Origin: Planctomycetota bacterium
GTDB taxonomy: Bacteria > Planctomycetota > Planctomycetia > Planctomycetales > Planctomycetaceae
Direction: 5' to 3'
Assembly: GCA_024278285.1 (NCBI GenBank)
Contig: JAJRTM010000352.1
Span: 1 to 14,949, forward strand
Length of the DNA: 14,949 nt
In this document: one piece after another, positions 1 through 8,159 of the stretch
Position numbering within the stretch: position 1 is the stretch's first letter
How the letters are laid out: each line of letters opens with the position of its first letter
Program-made: the position numbers and the translations under genes
The notes under the pieces: generated by a model
Told to the model about the DNA's origin: nothing
The model's database searches: none
Seen by the model: only the letters and a program-made list of their open reading frames with translations

Positions 1-268
1 AAATGTCGTGTTCAGTATGTTTTCACTATTTTGAAACAGGCCTTTTCAGACGTTTCGTTACATTAAACCATGTTCAAAGCTAACTTAAAGCGAATAACGC
101 GACTTCGGAAATAATAAATCAACAAGCCCGTAATGACCCCGGTTGGTTTTGAGTGTTAATGCGTGGAACAATTTGTATTATTGGTTGCCGGTAGTGGTAC
201 GGCAGAGTGACCAGGGGGTTAACACTCCCGGCTCGCCTTTTCATCTACAATTCAGATCTGAATAAAAT
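1..268. other. 5' intergenic segment with a degenerate repeat
   Basis: No gene is supported here. The first 120 bases are AT-rich and featureless to my reading. From about 121 to 240 there is a GC-richer stretch that resembles the element at 14451-14549 (see the repeat entries). No convincing promoter or Shine-Dalgarno site for the gene starting at 269 could be picked out. Confidence 0.6.
121..240. repeat. Degenerate palindromic repeat, copy A
   Basis: The right half (about 186-237) carries the blocks gccggtagtgg, ggcag, ggggttaacac and cccggctcgcc. The element at 14451-14549 has the same blocks in the same order (accggtaatg-tgg, ggcag, gaggttaacac, gccggg). The reverse complement of this half also aligns with the left half of that element, starting with aggcgagccggg. 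The left half here (agcccgtaatgacc) matches only weakly. It is therefore a decayed member of an imperfect inverted-repeat family. The alignment was made by eye. Confidence 0.55.
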
Positions 269-1549
269 ATGTCGAGTCTTCTTATCAAACAAGGACGAAT
301 TATTGATCCTGCGAATCAGCGGGATGAAGTTGGTTCTTTATTGATTGAAAATGGTCTGATTGTTGACGCAAACTCTGCACAAGAGACTGCGGATCGTGTG
401 ATTGATGCAGCCGGGAAGATTGTTGTGCCGGGGCTGATTGATATGCGGGTTTGCCTGCGGGAACCGGGGCATAAAGAAGACGAAACCATATTCAGTGGCA
501 CCGCGGCTGCGCTCGCAGGGGGCTTTACAACAATCGCCTGCATGCCCGATACCGATCCCCCTGTTGATAACCGGGCGGCAGCAGAGTTCATTGTTCTTCA
601 GGCAGAACGAGCGAACCATTGTCGCGTGGTGCCAATTGGTGCAATCACCAAACAGCTTAATGGAGAAGAACTTGCGGAGATCGGGCAGCTTGTCGAAGGA
701 GGAGCGGCTGCGTTTTGTGATGCGAAACGACCACTCGCCAATTCGGAAGTGATGCGGCGGGCGCTCGAATATACCCGGATGATGGACAAGCCGATCTTTC
801 ATCATCCGCAGGTTCCTGAACTGATCGCCGGCGGGATGATGCACGAAGGTTTTTATTCAACCTTACTCGGAATTGCCCCGATGCCAACCGCATCTGAAAC
901 GATTATGATCCACCGGGATATAACACTGGCAGAAATGACCGGCGGTCGCATTCACTTAATGGGCATGACAACCGCAGCAGGTGTCGAACAGATTCGGCAA
1001 GCCAGGTCGCGGGGCGTAAATGTCACCGCCGACGTGACGCCGCATCATCTGTTTTTTACTGATGAATCGATGAAGGCGTTCGATTCGAAATATAAAGTTT
1101 TCCCTCCATTTCGGACACAGCCAGATATCGATGCTTTGCTGGTCGGTTTGCAGGATGGCACGATCGATGTCATCTGCAGCGACCATCAACCATTCGCGGA
1201 AGAAAAAGTGACCTGCGAACTCGATCAAACACCCTTTGGCGTTGTGGGGCTGGAAACGATGCTCCCCGCCTGTATCAGTCGGCTCATCAAAACAGATATT
1301 CTCGATTGGTCCGGGCTAATCGAAAAATTATCGATCAACCCCGCAAAAATCCTCGGGCTGAATGCAGGAACACTTTCCGAAGGGGCAGTTGCAGATGTTA
1401 CCATTCTTGATGCTGACCGCGAAGTAACCATCGACCCCAATCAATTCCTGAGCAAAGGAAAAAGAACTCCGTTCGCCGGCATGAAACTGCATGGAAAAGT
1501 AGAAGCGGTTCTCGTTGGTGGAGACTTGCGGTACGAAGGAAAACCATAA
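269..1549 (+). CDS. Dihydroorotase-like protein, probably non-catalytic (PyrC'/PyrX type)
   Basis: The 426-residue protein follows the class I dihydroorotase fold throughout: an N-terminal amidohydrolase beta segment, PGLIDM at 54-59, GGFTTIACMPDT at 84-95, TPHH at 257-260, DGTID at 296-300, PFGVVGLET at 322-330, and a C-terminal return to the beta domain. The metal site is damaged. The usual HxH after PGLIDM reads R60-V-C62, and the later metal histidine in the HIAHVST-like segment is G232. The DHAPH segment reads DHQPF, so its last His is Phe309. The NPP of the substrate loop is F278-P-P. D151, H179 and D305 appear to be kept. Active family members close dihydroorotate from carbamoyl aspartate. 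Homologues lacking the HxH are known to act as structural partners of aspartate transcarbamoylase (for example Pseudomonas PyrC'), so I infer a similar role. The usual partner pyrB is not in the window. The start is the first ATG of the frame. Confidence 0.88.
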   Translation: MSSLLIKQGRIIDPANQRDEVGSLLIENGLIVDANSAQETADRVIDAAGKIVVPGLIDMRVCLREPGHKEDETIFSGTAAALAGGFTTIACMPDTDPPVDNRAAAEFIVLQAERANHCRVVPIGAITKQLNGEELAEIGQLVEGGAAAFCDAKRPLANSEVMRRALEYTRMMDKPIFHHPQVPELIAGGMMHEGFYSTLLGIAPMPTASETIMIHRDITLAEMTGGRIHLMGMTTAAGVEQIRQARSRGVNVTADVTPHHLFFTDESMKAFDSKYKVFPPFRTQPDIDALLVGLQDGTIDVICSDHQPFAEEKVTCELDQTPFGVVGLETMLPACISRLIKTDILDWSGLIEKLSINPAKILGLNAGTLSEGAVADVTILDADREVTIDPNQFLSKGKRTPFAGMKLHGKVEAVLVGGDLRYEGKP

Positions 1550-1586
1550 CAACCCAACGCGGCATCGCCGCAACCAAACAAAGATT

Positions 1587-1720
1587 TGAACCACGAAAGA
1601 AACGAAAAACACGAAAGAAGAAAAAAAAATTGTTTAACGGCAAGCCGAAGGCGACTGCGTAAACCGGTTTGCTTTTTGGGAAGATGTCGAACCGCGAATA
1701 AACGTAAATTTTCGCGAATC
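1587..1720. repeat. Degenerate simple-word repeats
   Basis: At 1589-1620 the words aaccacgaaag, aacgaaaa and acacgaaag follow each other. At 1691-1716 cgcgaat appears, then ttcgcgaat, spaced by an AT-rich stretch. From memory, similar cacgaaag and cgcgaat strings occur between genes in many environmental bacteria. I could not check this. No coding or RNA function is evident. Confidence 0.4.
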
Positions 1721-1754
1721 AATTTCAGGCATGGTTTCTGTTCCATTTTTATAA

Positions 1755-1887
1755 ATGGGAACCTCTATTTATTCAAATATTTCCTTCTGGACGGAGGGTA
1801 GACATTCTTGTCTGCCTAGAATACGGCATGCTCTTACGAGACAGACAGGAATGTCTGTGCTCCTTTTGAATAAATAGAGGTTCCCAT
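1755..1887. mobile_element. MITE-like element, copy 1, intact ends
   Basis: The ends are perfect 23-bp inverted repeats at 1755-1777 and 1865-1887, core gaacctctatttattcaaa. Inside is a second, imperfect inverted pair, gacattcttgtctgcc (1801-1816) against gacagacaggaatgtc (1840-1855). Each of these can also fold on itself (gaca/tgtc). The element is 133 bp with no reading frame of its own, as expected for a non-autonomous element. A decayed copy lies at 3212-3333. I see no clear target-site duplication. It sits between two convergent genes, so its hairpin could also end transcription. Confidence 0.75.
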
Positions 1888-2013
1888 AACTATTTAGTGA
1901 TACTCTCGTTTGGGGATAATTTGCGCAAGCGTCGTAAACTTTTAACGTTAGTAGCACAGGGTGCGTTGCAACGTTCCTTTTATTATCTCACTTTCTTATT
2001 CTTCAATCTCCCG

Positions 2014-2697
2014 TTATTTTTCACTTTCGTGATTACTGGCACGGAATTCCAGGATTTTATGGATCAACTCGGCAACGTTCGAAGTCCCCATTTTTCCCAT
2101 CATATTTCCTCGATGAGCTTCGACTGTTTTAATTTTGATATCCAGTTTCTCAGCAATTTCCCGGCTCAGAAACCCATCAATGACTAAATCTAAAACTTCT
2201 TTTTCTCTTGGAGAAAGTGACAAAATAAGGTTTGCGGTCTGTATAATATCCCGGTTCTTTTTTTGTAGTTCCCGACTGTAATCGAGTGCCTTGAAAACTC
2301 GTTCGACTATCTCTTCCTCCTTGGCAGATTTCAGCAGCAGATGGTGAGCCCCGTTTTTCATCGCTTCCACAACCTGAGGGACTTCAGCTTCGGCTGTCAG
2401 AATGAGGACCGGGAACATGGCATTGAGTTTGATTAACTGTTCCTGAAGTTCGATCCCATCCATGCCCGGCATGCGGATATCGATAATCGCGCACCCATCC
2501 GCATGCGGGTCGAGATCCTCTAAAAATGCGGTTGCTGATGCAAATGCTTTTATCTTGAGACGAAACGACTCCAGCATAAAAGTGAGTGACTTTCGCAGAT
2601 CGTCATCGTCATCAATAATGAAGACAGTTTGATCCTGCCTTCCAGAGCCATCCTGGTCTGAAACTGCATTCTGATTTTGTTGATTGTAAGTTGACAT
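2014..2697 (-). CDS. Response regulator, receiver plus LuxR-type HTH (FixJ family)
   Basis: This is a 227-residue protein when read from the ATG at 2697. A short Gln/Asn-rich leader is followed by a receiver domain (about 24-140) with the acidic cluster IIDDDDD, phospho-acceptor Asp73 in CAIIDIRMPG, Thr101 in LILTA and Lys123 in LLLKS. A helical linker leads to a LuxR/FixJ helix-turn-helix (about 162-224) with LSPREKEVLDL and IKTVEAHR. Its sensor kinase is not in the window, so the signal is unknown. The kinase would phosphorylate Asp73, and the HTH would then bind promoter DNA. Start choice: an in-frame ATG at 2712 (232 residues) and a TTG at 2745 (243 residues) are possible. The TTG lies inside a TTGACA that looks more like promoter sequence. 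No clear Shine-Dalgarno site decides between the two ATGs. Confidence 0.9.
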   Translation of the reverse strand: MSTYNQQNQNAVSDQDGSGRQDQTVFIIDDDDDLRKSLTFMLESFRLKIKAFASATAFLEDLDPHADGCAIIDIRMPGMDGIELQEQLIKLNAMFPVLILTAEAEVPQVVEAMKNGAHHLLLKSAKEEEIVERVFKALDYSRELQKKNRDIIQTANLILSLSPREKEVLDLVIDGFLSREIAEKLDIKIKTVEAHRGNMMGKMGTSNVAELIHKILEFRASNHESEK

Positions 2698-2734
2698 GGG
2701 GGATACCGGCATCTTTATGAGATATTTGCAATGG

Positions 2735-2822
2735 TGCTTTGTCAATATTCAAAAAATCACTGTACTTGGAAATCCACTATCTGAGATGCGTGGCTACCCT
2801 GAAATCAAGCATTGACAAAGCA
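2735..2822. promoter_or_regulatory. Perfect 12-bp inverted pair upstream of the response regulator
   Basis: tgctttgtcaat at 2735-2746 is exactly repeated in inverse orientation as attgacaaagca at 2811-2822. Both contain TTGACA, the sigma-70 -35 consensus, pointing outwards from the centre: the left copy reads towards the regulator, the right copy towards sat. No well-placed -10 box was found for either, so this may be an operator pair rather than two promoters. Confidence 0.35.
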
Positions 2823-3211
2823 ATAGATATGTAAAACTGAAAAGGGAAATCTGGCACAGATGGTTTGTTTTATCAGCCGTGACGACAGGATAACTTTTGA
2901 AACTTGTAGCAAGATGAAAGGAAAATAATTGTTAGAAGTCTGGTCGAACAAAAGCAAACCGCGGCATGATAACCACAAGTTCACCTGTAGTCACGCGAAT
3001 TCCTCCCATTGGTAAAATTTCTCCTCTTTTTTTATTCATAGAGAAACCAGTGTTGCGTATTGCCTTTACATTTAAGACTACCGAAAAAATAGAAGTGAGG
3101 TTCTCTTGTTCTATGATATTTACTGTAATTTCTTCCTGTTTTACTTAAATTTCTACTTTTTTGGTTACCGTTTTCAGAATGAGCCAGCCGTGCTGAGAAC
3201 TTTGAGCGTTT

Positions 3212-3333
3212 GTATGAACCTCTATTTATTCAAAAGTCTCCTACTGGTGGAGAGAGGGTAGATATTCTTGTCTGCCTATAATAGTAGCGTGCTCTTACGA
3301 TACATACAGGAATGTCTGTGCTCCTACTTGAAT
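3212..3333. mobile_element. MITE-like element, copy 2, right end decayed
   Basis: The left end keeps gaacctctatttattcaaa (3216-3234). The interior matches copy 1 in order: agagggtagatattcttgtc, tctgcctataata, gtgctcttacga, acaggaatgtctgtgctcct. The right end is eroded to cttgaatgg, so the terminal inverted repeat is lost. Orientation relative to copy 1 is direct. It lies about 260 bp upstream of sat and carries no gene. Confidence 0.72.
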
Positions 3334-3596
3334 GGCTGAAACACGCAACAAGGAATCAGCATGTTTGAATTTCATGTTGTTTAATCTACAAGGATGGGAA
3401 GATTTCCAGAATCGCCAAAACTCCCGGTTGACGGTTACTCTATCAATGCTCTATCTTCGCAAAATCAGGAGTGGGGTAAATGTGGCTCTACTCGATATAT
3501 TTCCGTTTGTACTAAGAAATAGTGCAAATAACTGGAGCTGCCGTTATGTAATGGCAGCCAACTCTTAACAAGAGAGAGTGAGAAACTGGATCAATT

Positions 3597-4856
3597 ATGA
3601 GCGATTTAATTCCCCCCCATGGCGGCTTGACAGAGCCAGTTTGCTGTACTGTTCCTGCTGGCGAGGTCGAACAATTTCAAAATGACGCAGCTTCTTTGAC
3701 AAAAGTGCCCATGTCAGCAGCCGATATTTCCAGCCTGTTTCGTATTGCAGATGGAACATTGAGTCCACTGACAGGACCGATGGATAGTGCGACTTACAAT
3801 AAGGTTCTTGATGAATCGATCATCGAAAATAACGGCAATAATTACGCCTGGACCATTCCAGTTTCTTTCCCCGTGACAGCAGAACTTGCAGGACAACTTG
3901 CAGCGGGTCAAACTGTTGCACTTACCTGCCCCGAAGGAAAAGTTGCTGGGACGTTGGAAATCAGCGATGTTTTTGAATGGGACAAGCCGAAGTATCTGAA
4001 ATCTGTTTACGGGACTGATCGAACCGATCATCCTGGTGCAGACATGGTCCTCAAGGGAGATGCTGAAATGACGCATCTTCTGGGTGGCACCGTACGAGCA
4101 ATTCCTCAACCGAAAAATGCAGCCTTTGGAGATTCGGTTTTATCTCCGCGAGAAACACGCGCGTTGGTCAACGAAAAAGGCTGGGATGCCGTTGTCGCTT
4201 TCCAGACACGTAACCCCCTGCACCGCGCTCATGAATATGCCTTGGTTTACGCCTTGGAAACTTTGATTCGTGAAGGAAAAAATGCGGGAGCAGTTCTCAA
4301 TCCGCTTATCGGCGAAACCAAAGGGGATGACGTTAATGCAGAAATTCGTATGCAGACTTACGATAAACTGATTTCCGATAAAGCGCTCGGTGATGGCGAC
4401 AGCGATCCCGAATTATGGGGACCACGCAACGAAGAAGTTTCAGACCGTGTTATTCTTCTCGGTTTAGATATTAAAATGTTCTATGGCGGCCCGAAAGAAG
4501 CAGTCATGCACGGTATTTACCGTCAAAATTACGGCTACACGAATATTGTTATTGGTCGTAAACATGCCGATGCCCCTTTTGCAGATGGAACCGCGATCTG
4601 GGGCGATTTCGATGCTCAGGAAATTTTCAATAACCTGGCTGGCGAATTGCAAATTAAGCCGATCAACGTTGGCTTTGCCGCCTTCTACGAATCGCTGGGA
4701 CGTGTCGATCTGATGGAAAATCATTCCGAAGAAAAACCAGTCTTCATTTCTGGAAAAGCAGTCCGGGCAACACTCCAAAAAGGAGAACAGGTCGATCCTC
4801 GTATCATGCGAGAAAGTACCTCAAAAATCCTTTCTGACGTAATGCAGCAGGCATGA
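3597..4856 (+). CDS. sat: Sulfate adenylyltransferase (ATP sulfurylase)
   Basis: The enzyme makes adenosine 5'-phosphosulfate and pyrophosphate from ATP and sulfate in the cytoplasm, the entry step of sulfate activation. The 419-residue protein has the single-chain Sat layout: a PUA-like N-terminal domain (about 1-170), then the nucleotidyl-transferase core with [10 protein letters not shown] (203-212, the HxxH active-site motif), LNPLIGETK (234-242), [19 protein letters not shown] (295-313) and IGRKHAD (319-325). Other Sat proteins read GRDHAGVG at the last position, so this is a divergent but recognisable version. There is no fused APS kinase. No cysD, cysN, cysC, aprAB or cysH neighbour is present, so the window does not show whether its role is assimilatory. 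The ATG at 3597 has only a weak purine-rich upstream stretch. A hairpin terminator follows. Confidence 0.93.
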   Translation: MSDLIPPHGGLTEPVCCTVPAGEVEQFQNDAASLTKVPMSAADISSLFRIADGTLSPLTGPMDSATYNKVLDESIIENNGNNYAWTIPVSFPVTAELAGQLAAGQTVALTCPEGKVAGTLEISDVFEWDKPKYLKSVYGTDRTDHPGADMVLKGDAEMTHLLGGTVRAIPQPKNAAFGDSVLSPRETRALVNEKGWDAVVAFQTRNPLHRAHEYALVYALETLIREGKNAGAVLNPLIGETKGDDVNAEIRMQTYDKLISDKALGDGDSDPELWGPRNEEVSDRVILLGLDIKMFYGGPKEAVMHGIYRQNYGYTNIVIGRKHADAPFADGTAIWGDFDAQEIFNNLAGELQIKPINVGFAAFYESLGRVDLMENHSEEKPVFISGKAVRATLQKGEQVDPRIMRESTSKILSDVMQQA

Positions 4857-4872
4857 TTTTTCTCGAATCAAA

Positions 4873-4910
4873 AGTGAGTCGGGACCATCAATCCCGGCTC
4901 GCTTTGTTTT
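4873..4910 (+). terminator. Intrinsic terminator of sat
   Basis: A 12-bp stem agtgagtcggga (4873-4884) pairs with tcccggctcgct (4892-4903) through two G-U wobbles. The loop is 7 nt, and tgtttt follows. It lies 16 bp past the sat stop codon. Confidence 0.8.
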
Positions 4911-4930
4911 ATTGGGGCATCATTTTAGCA

Positions 4931-4972
4931 TCTTATCAATGAAATGCTGCGCAAAAGTGGCAGGATATTTTT
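4931..4972. repeat. 42-bp interspersed module, copy 1
   Basis: The sequence from tcttatcaatgaaatgctg through gcaaaagtggcaggatattt matches 14406-14447 with about seven substitutions and no gaps. Both copies directly precede a different inverted-repeat element, so the 42-bp piece looks like a portable end module. Confidence 0.7.
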
Positions 4973-4975
4973 GAA

Positions 4976-5125
4976 AGCCACGGATGAACACGGATTTTCA
5001 CGGATGATAGAGATCAGTCAGGTTTTACCTGACAAGGTTATCTTTTTCATAAACAAGAGGGATAAACCAAGTTTGGCTTACGCCGTTCAGTATCTCATCT
5101 GTGAAAATCCGTGTTCATCCGTGGC
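4976..5125. repeat. Inverted repeat with 31-bp arms
   Basis: The left arm 4976-5006 (starting agccacggatgaacacgg) and right arm 5095-5125 (ending ccgtgttcatccgtggct) are reverse complements with one mismatch. They are separated by 88 bp. The spacer holds a perfect 7-bp hairpin gtcaggt-ttt-acctgac (5017-5033). The cacggatgaacacggat wording resembles strings I recall between genes in many unrelated bacteria. I have not verified this. Confidence 0.78.
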
Positions 5126-5233
5126 TAATACTTTTTAGTCTCGGCTACGCCGGGTTAGGTAGTTACAAACAAACCAGCACCCTGGCAAGATTCACTTCAT
5201 TCGTTGATTGATACTGTGTAGTAACCTTGGAAT

Positions 5234-6058
5234 ATGTTCTCGTTTTTTTCTGGTGGAAACGTTGTAATGAAGATTGCAGAATCGCTACTTCGTTGCTGCA
5301 GCGGTGTTGGTTCAAACTGTGCCGATTTTCTTTTCCCACCAACCTGTTGTTATTGCGACCAGTCGCTAACTCTTGCCTTAAACCAGAGCCTCTCTGAAAG
5401 GCAAATAATAACCCAGCCGCAATTATGTAATTCCTGCTCTTCAAAACTCCCGACTATAACAAACAATCATTGCCTGAAATGTGGGGCAACGCAGGGACCG
5501 CACATTCTGGCCAAAGAGGGTTGTCTTCACTGCAAAAATAGTCAATTTGTTTTTTCAGACGCGATTTCGTTACATCTTTATGATGGTGATTTCAGAAAGA
5601 TGTGTCGGTTTTGCAAGCAGGATTCAGGCCAAAGGCTTGCGTGGTACCTGGCACATCAACTTTGGGAATCTGAACAAAACCGCCTGAAAAGCTGGTCGTG
5701 TGATGCTGTTGTGCATGTTCCGATGTTTTGGACAAGAAGACTGGTTCGCCGCGTTCATCCTGCAGAGTCCATTGCAAGTTGCCTGGCATTGAAGTTGAAT
5801 ATCCCATTTTGGCACAGAGCATTAAAGCAAATTCGAAGAGTCCCTCACCAAGCAAAACTGGCTCCATTTGAGCGTCGAAAAAACGTTCTGGACATCTACC
5901 AGGCAACACGTTTCCATCACTTCAAAGATAAAAATATTTTACTGATTGATGACATCCTCACCACGGGGACCACAGCCAGCGAATGTGCAAAAGTCCTGAA
6001 AAAAGCAGGAGCCAAACAAGTACATGTTGCTGTTCTTGCCCGAGGAATTGGACGATAA
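5234..6058 (+). CDS. ComF family protein, zinc-ribbon phosphoribosyltransferase
   Basis: The 274-residue protein has the ComFC plan. An N-terminal cysteine-rich region has pairs at C38/C39/C41, C65/C68, C80/C83 and C97/C100, which fit one or two zinc ribbons. A type I phosphoribosyltransferase domain follows, with the PRPP-loop signature ILLIDDILTTGTTASECA (235-252) near the C-terminus and the characteristic RRxHPAESIA segment (172-181; R-V-H-P-A here). ComFC homologues act in DNA uptake during transformation. Outside competent species their substrate is unclear, so the role here is not settled. No other competence gene is in the window. An in-frame ATG at 5267 (263 residues) is an equally good start, because neither has a clear ribosome site. 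It stands alone between two repeat-filled gaps. Confidence 0.88.
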   Translation: MFSFFSGGNVVMKIAESLLRCCSGVGSNCADFLFPPTCCYCDQSLTLALNQSLSERQIITQPQLCNSCSSKLPTITNNHCLKCGATQGPHILAKEGCLHCKNSQFVFSDAISLHLYDGDFRKMCRFCKQDSGQRLAWYLAHQLWESEQNRLKSWSCDAVVHVPMFWTRRLVRRVHPAESIASCLALKLNIPFWHRALKQIRRVPHQAKLAPFERRKNVLDIYQATRFHHFKDKNILLIDDILTTGTTASECAKVLKKAGAKQVHVAVLARGIGR

Positions 6059-6394
6059 TTTCATCAATTATTTTGCAATGAATTGTGACTATTCAGTGAT
6101 GGGCGGTTTTTGCAGGAATTCAGGTTGTCCGTAGGGTCCGCTATTGCGGACCACCGCACGAAATAGCGGGCTCCACTTCCCATCGTGGTCCGCGGGTAGC
6201 GGACCCTACGCCAAAGCTGAATAGCCAGGATTTATCGAATACTGTCCCTCGTTTTTTCAACAGTAAAGAGAATTTTATTTATTGACGCTTCATGTGCGAC
6301 ACGATTCAGTTAAGATTACCCGGTCTCAGGTTGGTCGGTTTTGATAAATGACTGAGGCTTATCATTTCATTCTAAAAACAAAGGGCAGCGTTTT
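6059..6394. other. Intergenic gap upstream of proS
   Basis: It contains the palindromic element 6131-6209. The final 150 bases before proS are AT-rich. A ttgacg at 6282-6287 is followed by taagat at 6311-6316, but the 23-bp spacing is too long for an ordinary sigma-70 promoter, so none is called. Confidence 0.55.
6131..6209. repeat. Palindromic element with GTAGGGTCCGCTA ends
   Basis: The left arm gtagggtccgctattgcggacca (6131-6153) is mirrored by 6186-6209, which ends tagcggaccctac. The first 13 bases match exactly, and the inner gcggacca/tggtccgc parts also pair after a 1-base length difference. An outer pair ctattcag (6089-6096) / ctgaatag (6217-6224) may mark the true borders. It has no coding content. 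It may also act as a terminator for the ComF gene, although no T-run follows. Confidence 0.7.
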
Positions 6395-8131
6395 ATGCGT
6401 TGGACGAAATCGTTTATTCCTACCATGAAGGAAACTCCCAGCGATGCGGAGATTCCTTCTCATCAATTGATGCTGAGAGCAGGTCTGATTCGCCAATTGA
6501 TGGCAGGAGCCTATTCGTATCTGCCACTTGGCTGGCGTGCGATCCAGAAGGCATCGAACATTGTCCGCGAAGAGATGGAGAATGCTGGCGCGGTCGAAAT
6601 GTATATGCCTGCGCTGCAACCAATCGAACTGTTTGATCGTACCGGGCGAAACGAAGATTTCGGCAACGTCCTTGTTCGCTTGGAAGTGACTCGCGGGGAT
6701 CGAACGGTGTCGTTGGCGCTCGGGCCAACTCATGAAGAAGTTATCACCGATTTAATGGCGAAGCATATCAACAGTTATCGTCAAATGCCGTTCACACTTT
6801 TTCAGATTCAAACGAAATTTCGCAACGAAGAACGCCCGCGGTTTGGGGTGCTGCGAACGAGCGAATTTTTGATGAAAGATGCTTACAGTTTTGCGAGCAA
6901 TCTGGAGCAACTCGATGAATCGTATCAGGCGATGTACGATGCGTATTGCCGAATTTTCGAGCGATGCGGCCTCAAATACATTCCGGTAGAAGCAGAATCC
7001 GGCCCGATCGGCGGGGATGCGTCCCATGAATTTATGATTCCCGCGGAGAACGGCGAAGATCAAATCGTTTACTGCGAATCTTCCGGCTACGCAGCCAATC
7101 TCGAACGGGCAGAAACTGGGCGAACTCAACCAGAGTTGACCACTCCCGTAAATCCGCAAAAACTCAAAGAGGTCAGCACTCCCAAAGTCGGCACGATCAG
7201 CGAAGTTTGCGAGCTTCTGAAATGTTCGCCAGAGCAAATGATCAAAACGCTCATCTACATCGCAAATGATAAACCGATTGCGGTTCTTCTGCGCGGTGAT
7301 CACGATGCCAACGAAGGAAAAATCCGCAGGGCTTTGAAAGTTGATTCACTCGAACTGGCTGATGAAGCAACCATTGAAGAAGTGACGGGGGCGAAAGTCG
7401 GCTTTGCAGGACCGGTTGGCATTAAGTGTGATATCATCGCAGATCACGATGTGCCTGCCATTAAAGATGCGATCACCGGAGCGAACAAAACCGATGCCCA
7501 TTACACCGGTGTTAACATCGGGCGAGATTATCAGTTGAGTGAAACCTTCGATCTGCGAAACGCGGTTCAGGATGATCCTTGCCCGAAAAGTGGCAAACCG
7601 ATGAATCTGGTTCACGGCATCGAAGTTGGTCACGTTTTCAAACTCGGCACCAAATACGCCGATTCACTTGGTGCAGATTTTCTCGATAAAGATGAAAAGC
7701 GGCATTCAATTATCATGGGATGCTACGGCATCGGCGTGAATCGAATTGTGGCAGGACTGGTGGAAACATCACACGACGAAAACGGCATCATCTGGCCCAT
7801 CAGCATCGCTCCGTTTGAAGTGATTCTCATTCCTCTGAAACCAGATGATGAAGAATTGATGAAACTAACTGAAAAGATTTACGCCGAGCTGAAAGAAAAC
7901 GGCATCGATGTTTTAATGGACGACCGCAAAGCCAGGCCGGGCGTCAAATTCAAAGATGCAGACTTAATCGGTTTCCCCTTCCGCATCGTCCTCGGCGGCA
8001 AAGGTTTGCAGGAAGGGATCGCAGAAGTCAAAGAACGAACCGCAGAAAAACCAGACAAAATCCCACTCGCAGATGTTGTTTCACATGTCACCACACTGGT
8101 AAAAAACGCGAAAGCCGAACTTAATAAATAA
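6395..8131 (+). CDS. proS: Prolyl-tRNA synthetase
   Basis: It charges tRNA-Pro with proline using ATP. The 578 residues match the bacterial form with an inserted editing domain (E. coli ProS has 572). The class II catalytic core starts at once ([14 protein letters not shown]). Motif 2 is [21 protein letters not shown] (142-162; stated by position, key residues R143, E145, R149). LGPTHEE (109-115) lies in the active site. The insertion domain (about 225-395) is YbaK-like, with the conserved-looking Lys in MIKTLIY (282-288), and would remove mischarged alanine. Motif 3 is [13 protein letters not shown] (442-454). The C-terminal anticodon-binding domain (about 470-575) includes [20 protein letters not shown]. 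Nothing is missing. The start is the first ATG that gives the full N-terminus. A hairpin sits directly after the stop codon. Confidence 0.97.
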   Translation: MRWTKSFIPTMKETPSDAEIPSHQLMLRAGLIRQLMAGAYSYLPLGWRAIQKASNIVREEMENAGAVEMYMPALQPIELFDRTGRNEDFGNVLVRLEVTRGDRTVSLALGPTHEEVITDLMAKHINSYRQMPFTLFQIQTKFRNEERPRFGVLRTSEFLMKDAYSFASNLEQLDESYQAMYDAYCRIFERCGLKYIPVEAESGPIGGDASHEFMIPAENGEDQIVYCESSGYAANLERAETGRTQPELTTPVNPQKLKEVSTPKVGTISEVCELLKCSPEQMIKTLIYIANDKPIAVLLRGDHDANEGKIRRALKVDSLELADEATIEEVTGAKVGFAGPVGIKCDIIADHDVPAIKDAITGANKTDAHYTGVNIGRDYQLSETFDLRNAVQDDPCPKSGKPMNLVHGIEVGHVFKLGTKYADSLGADFLDKDEKRHSIIMGCYGIGVNRIVAGLVETSHDENGIIWPISIAPFEVILIPLKPDDEELMKLTEKIYAELKENGIDVLMDDRKARPGVKFKDADLIGFPFRIVLGGKGLQEGIAEVKERTAEKPDKIPLADVVSHVTTLVKNAKAELNK

Positions 8132-8132
8132 T

Positions 8133-8159
8133 GTAGGCTGGGTCTTGACCCAGCTTTTT
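8133..8159 (+). terminator. Intrinsic terminator of proS
   Basis: gctgggtc (8137-8144) pairs with gacccagc (8147-8154), followed by ttttt (8155-8159), one base or so after the proS stop. The hairpin is also the left end of the element 8133-8240, so the repeat appears to serve as the terminator. Confidence 0.75.

Larger units (their letters stand above)
1550..2013. other. Intergenic gap between convergent genes, repeat-bearing
   Basis: The dihydroorotase-like gene and the response regulator converge here. The gap holds a purine-rich stretch with cacgaaag-type words (about 1587-1620), a cgcgaat/ttcgcgaat palindromic patch (about 1691-1716) and a MITE-like element (1755-1887). Short open frames here run through the repeat and look unlike protein. 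Confidence 0.6.
2698..3596. other. Long intergenic region between divergent regulator and sat
   Basis: About 900 bases separate the regulator start from sat. They hold a 12-bp inverted pair at 2735-2746 / 2811-2822 and a decayed MITE-like copy at 3212-3333. The rest is AT-rich with nothing recognisable. Short frames at 2966-3148 and 3332-3568 have no protein-like character. The second begins at the edge of the repeat. Confidence 0.6.
4857..5233. other. Intergenic gap, terminator and two repeats
   Basis: After sat come its terminator (4873-4910), a 42-bp module shared with 14406-14447 (4931-4972), a long inverted repeat (4976-5125), and a small cggc-tac-gccg hairpin near 5143-5153. The remainder up to the ComF gene shows nothing recognisable. 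The short frame across 4944-5138 lies inside the repeat and is not a gene. Confidence 0.65.

Noticed and set aside
1586..1801. 71-codon frame with Arg/Lys-rich start
   Set aside because: It is produced by the cacgaaag simple-word stretch and the MITE-like element.
2698..2745. TTG start extending the response regulator by 16 residues
   Set aside because: The TTG is part of a TTGACA that fits a -35 or operator better, and the extra residues are unlike the family.
3332..3568. 78-codon open frame upstream of sat
   Set aside because: It starts inside the decayed MITE-like copy, has no ribosome site and shows no protein-like pattern.
4944..5138. 64-codon open frame
   Set aside because: It lies entirely within the 42-bp module and the inverted repeat; the translation is just the repeat read as protein.
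6282..6316. Promoter of proS with ttgacg and taagat
   Set aside because: The 23-bp spacing between the boxes is too long for a sigma-70 promoter.
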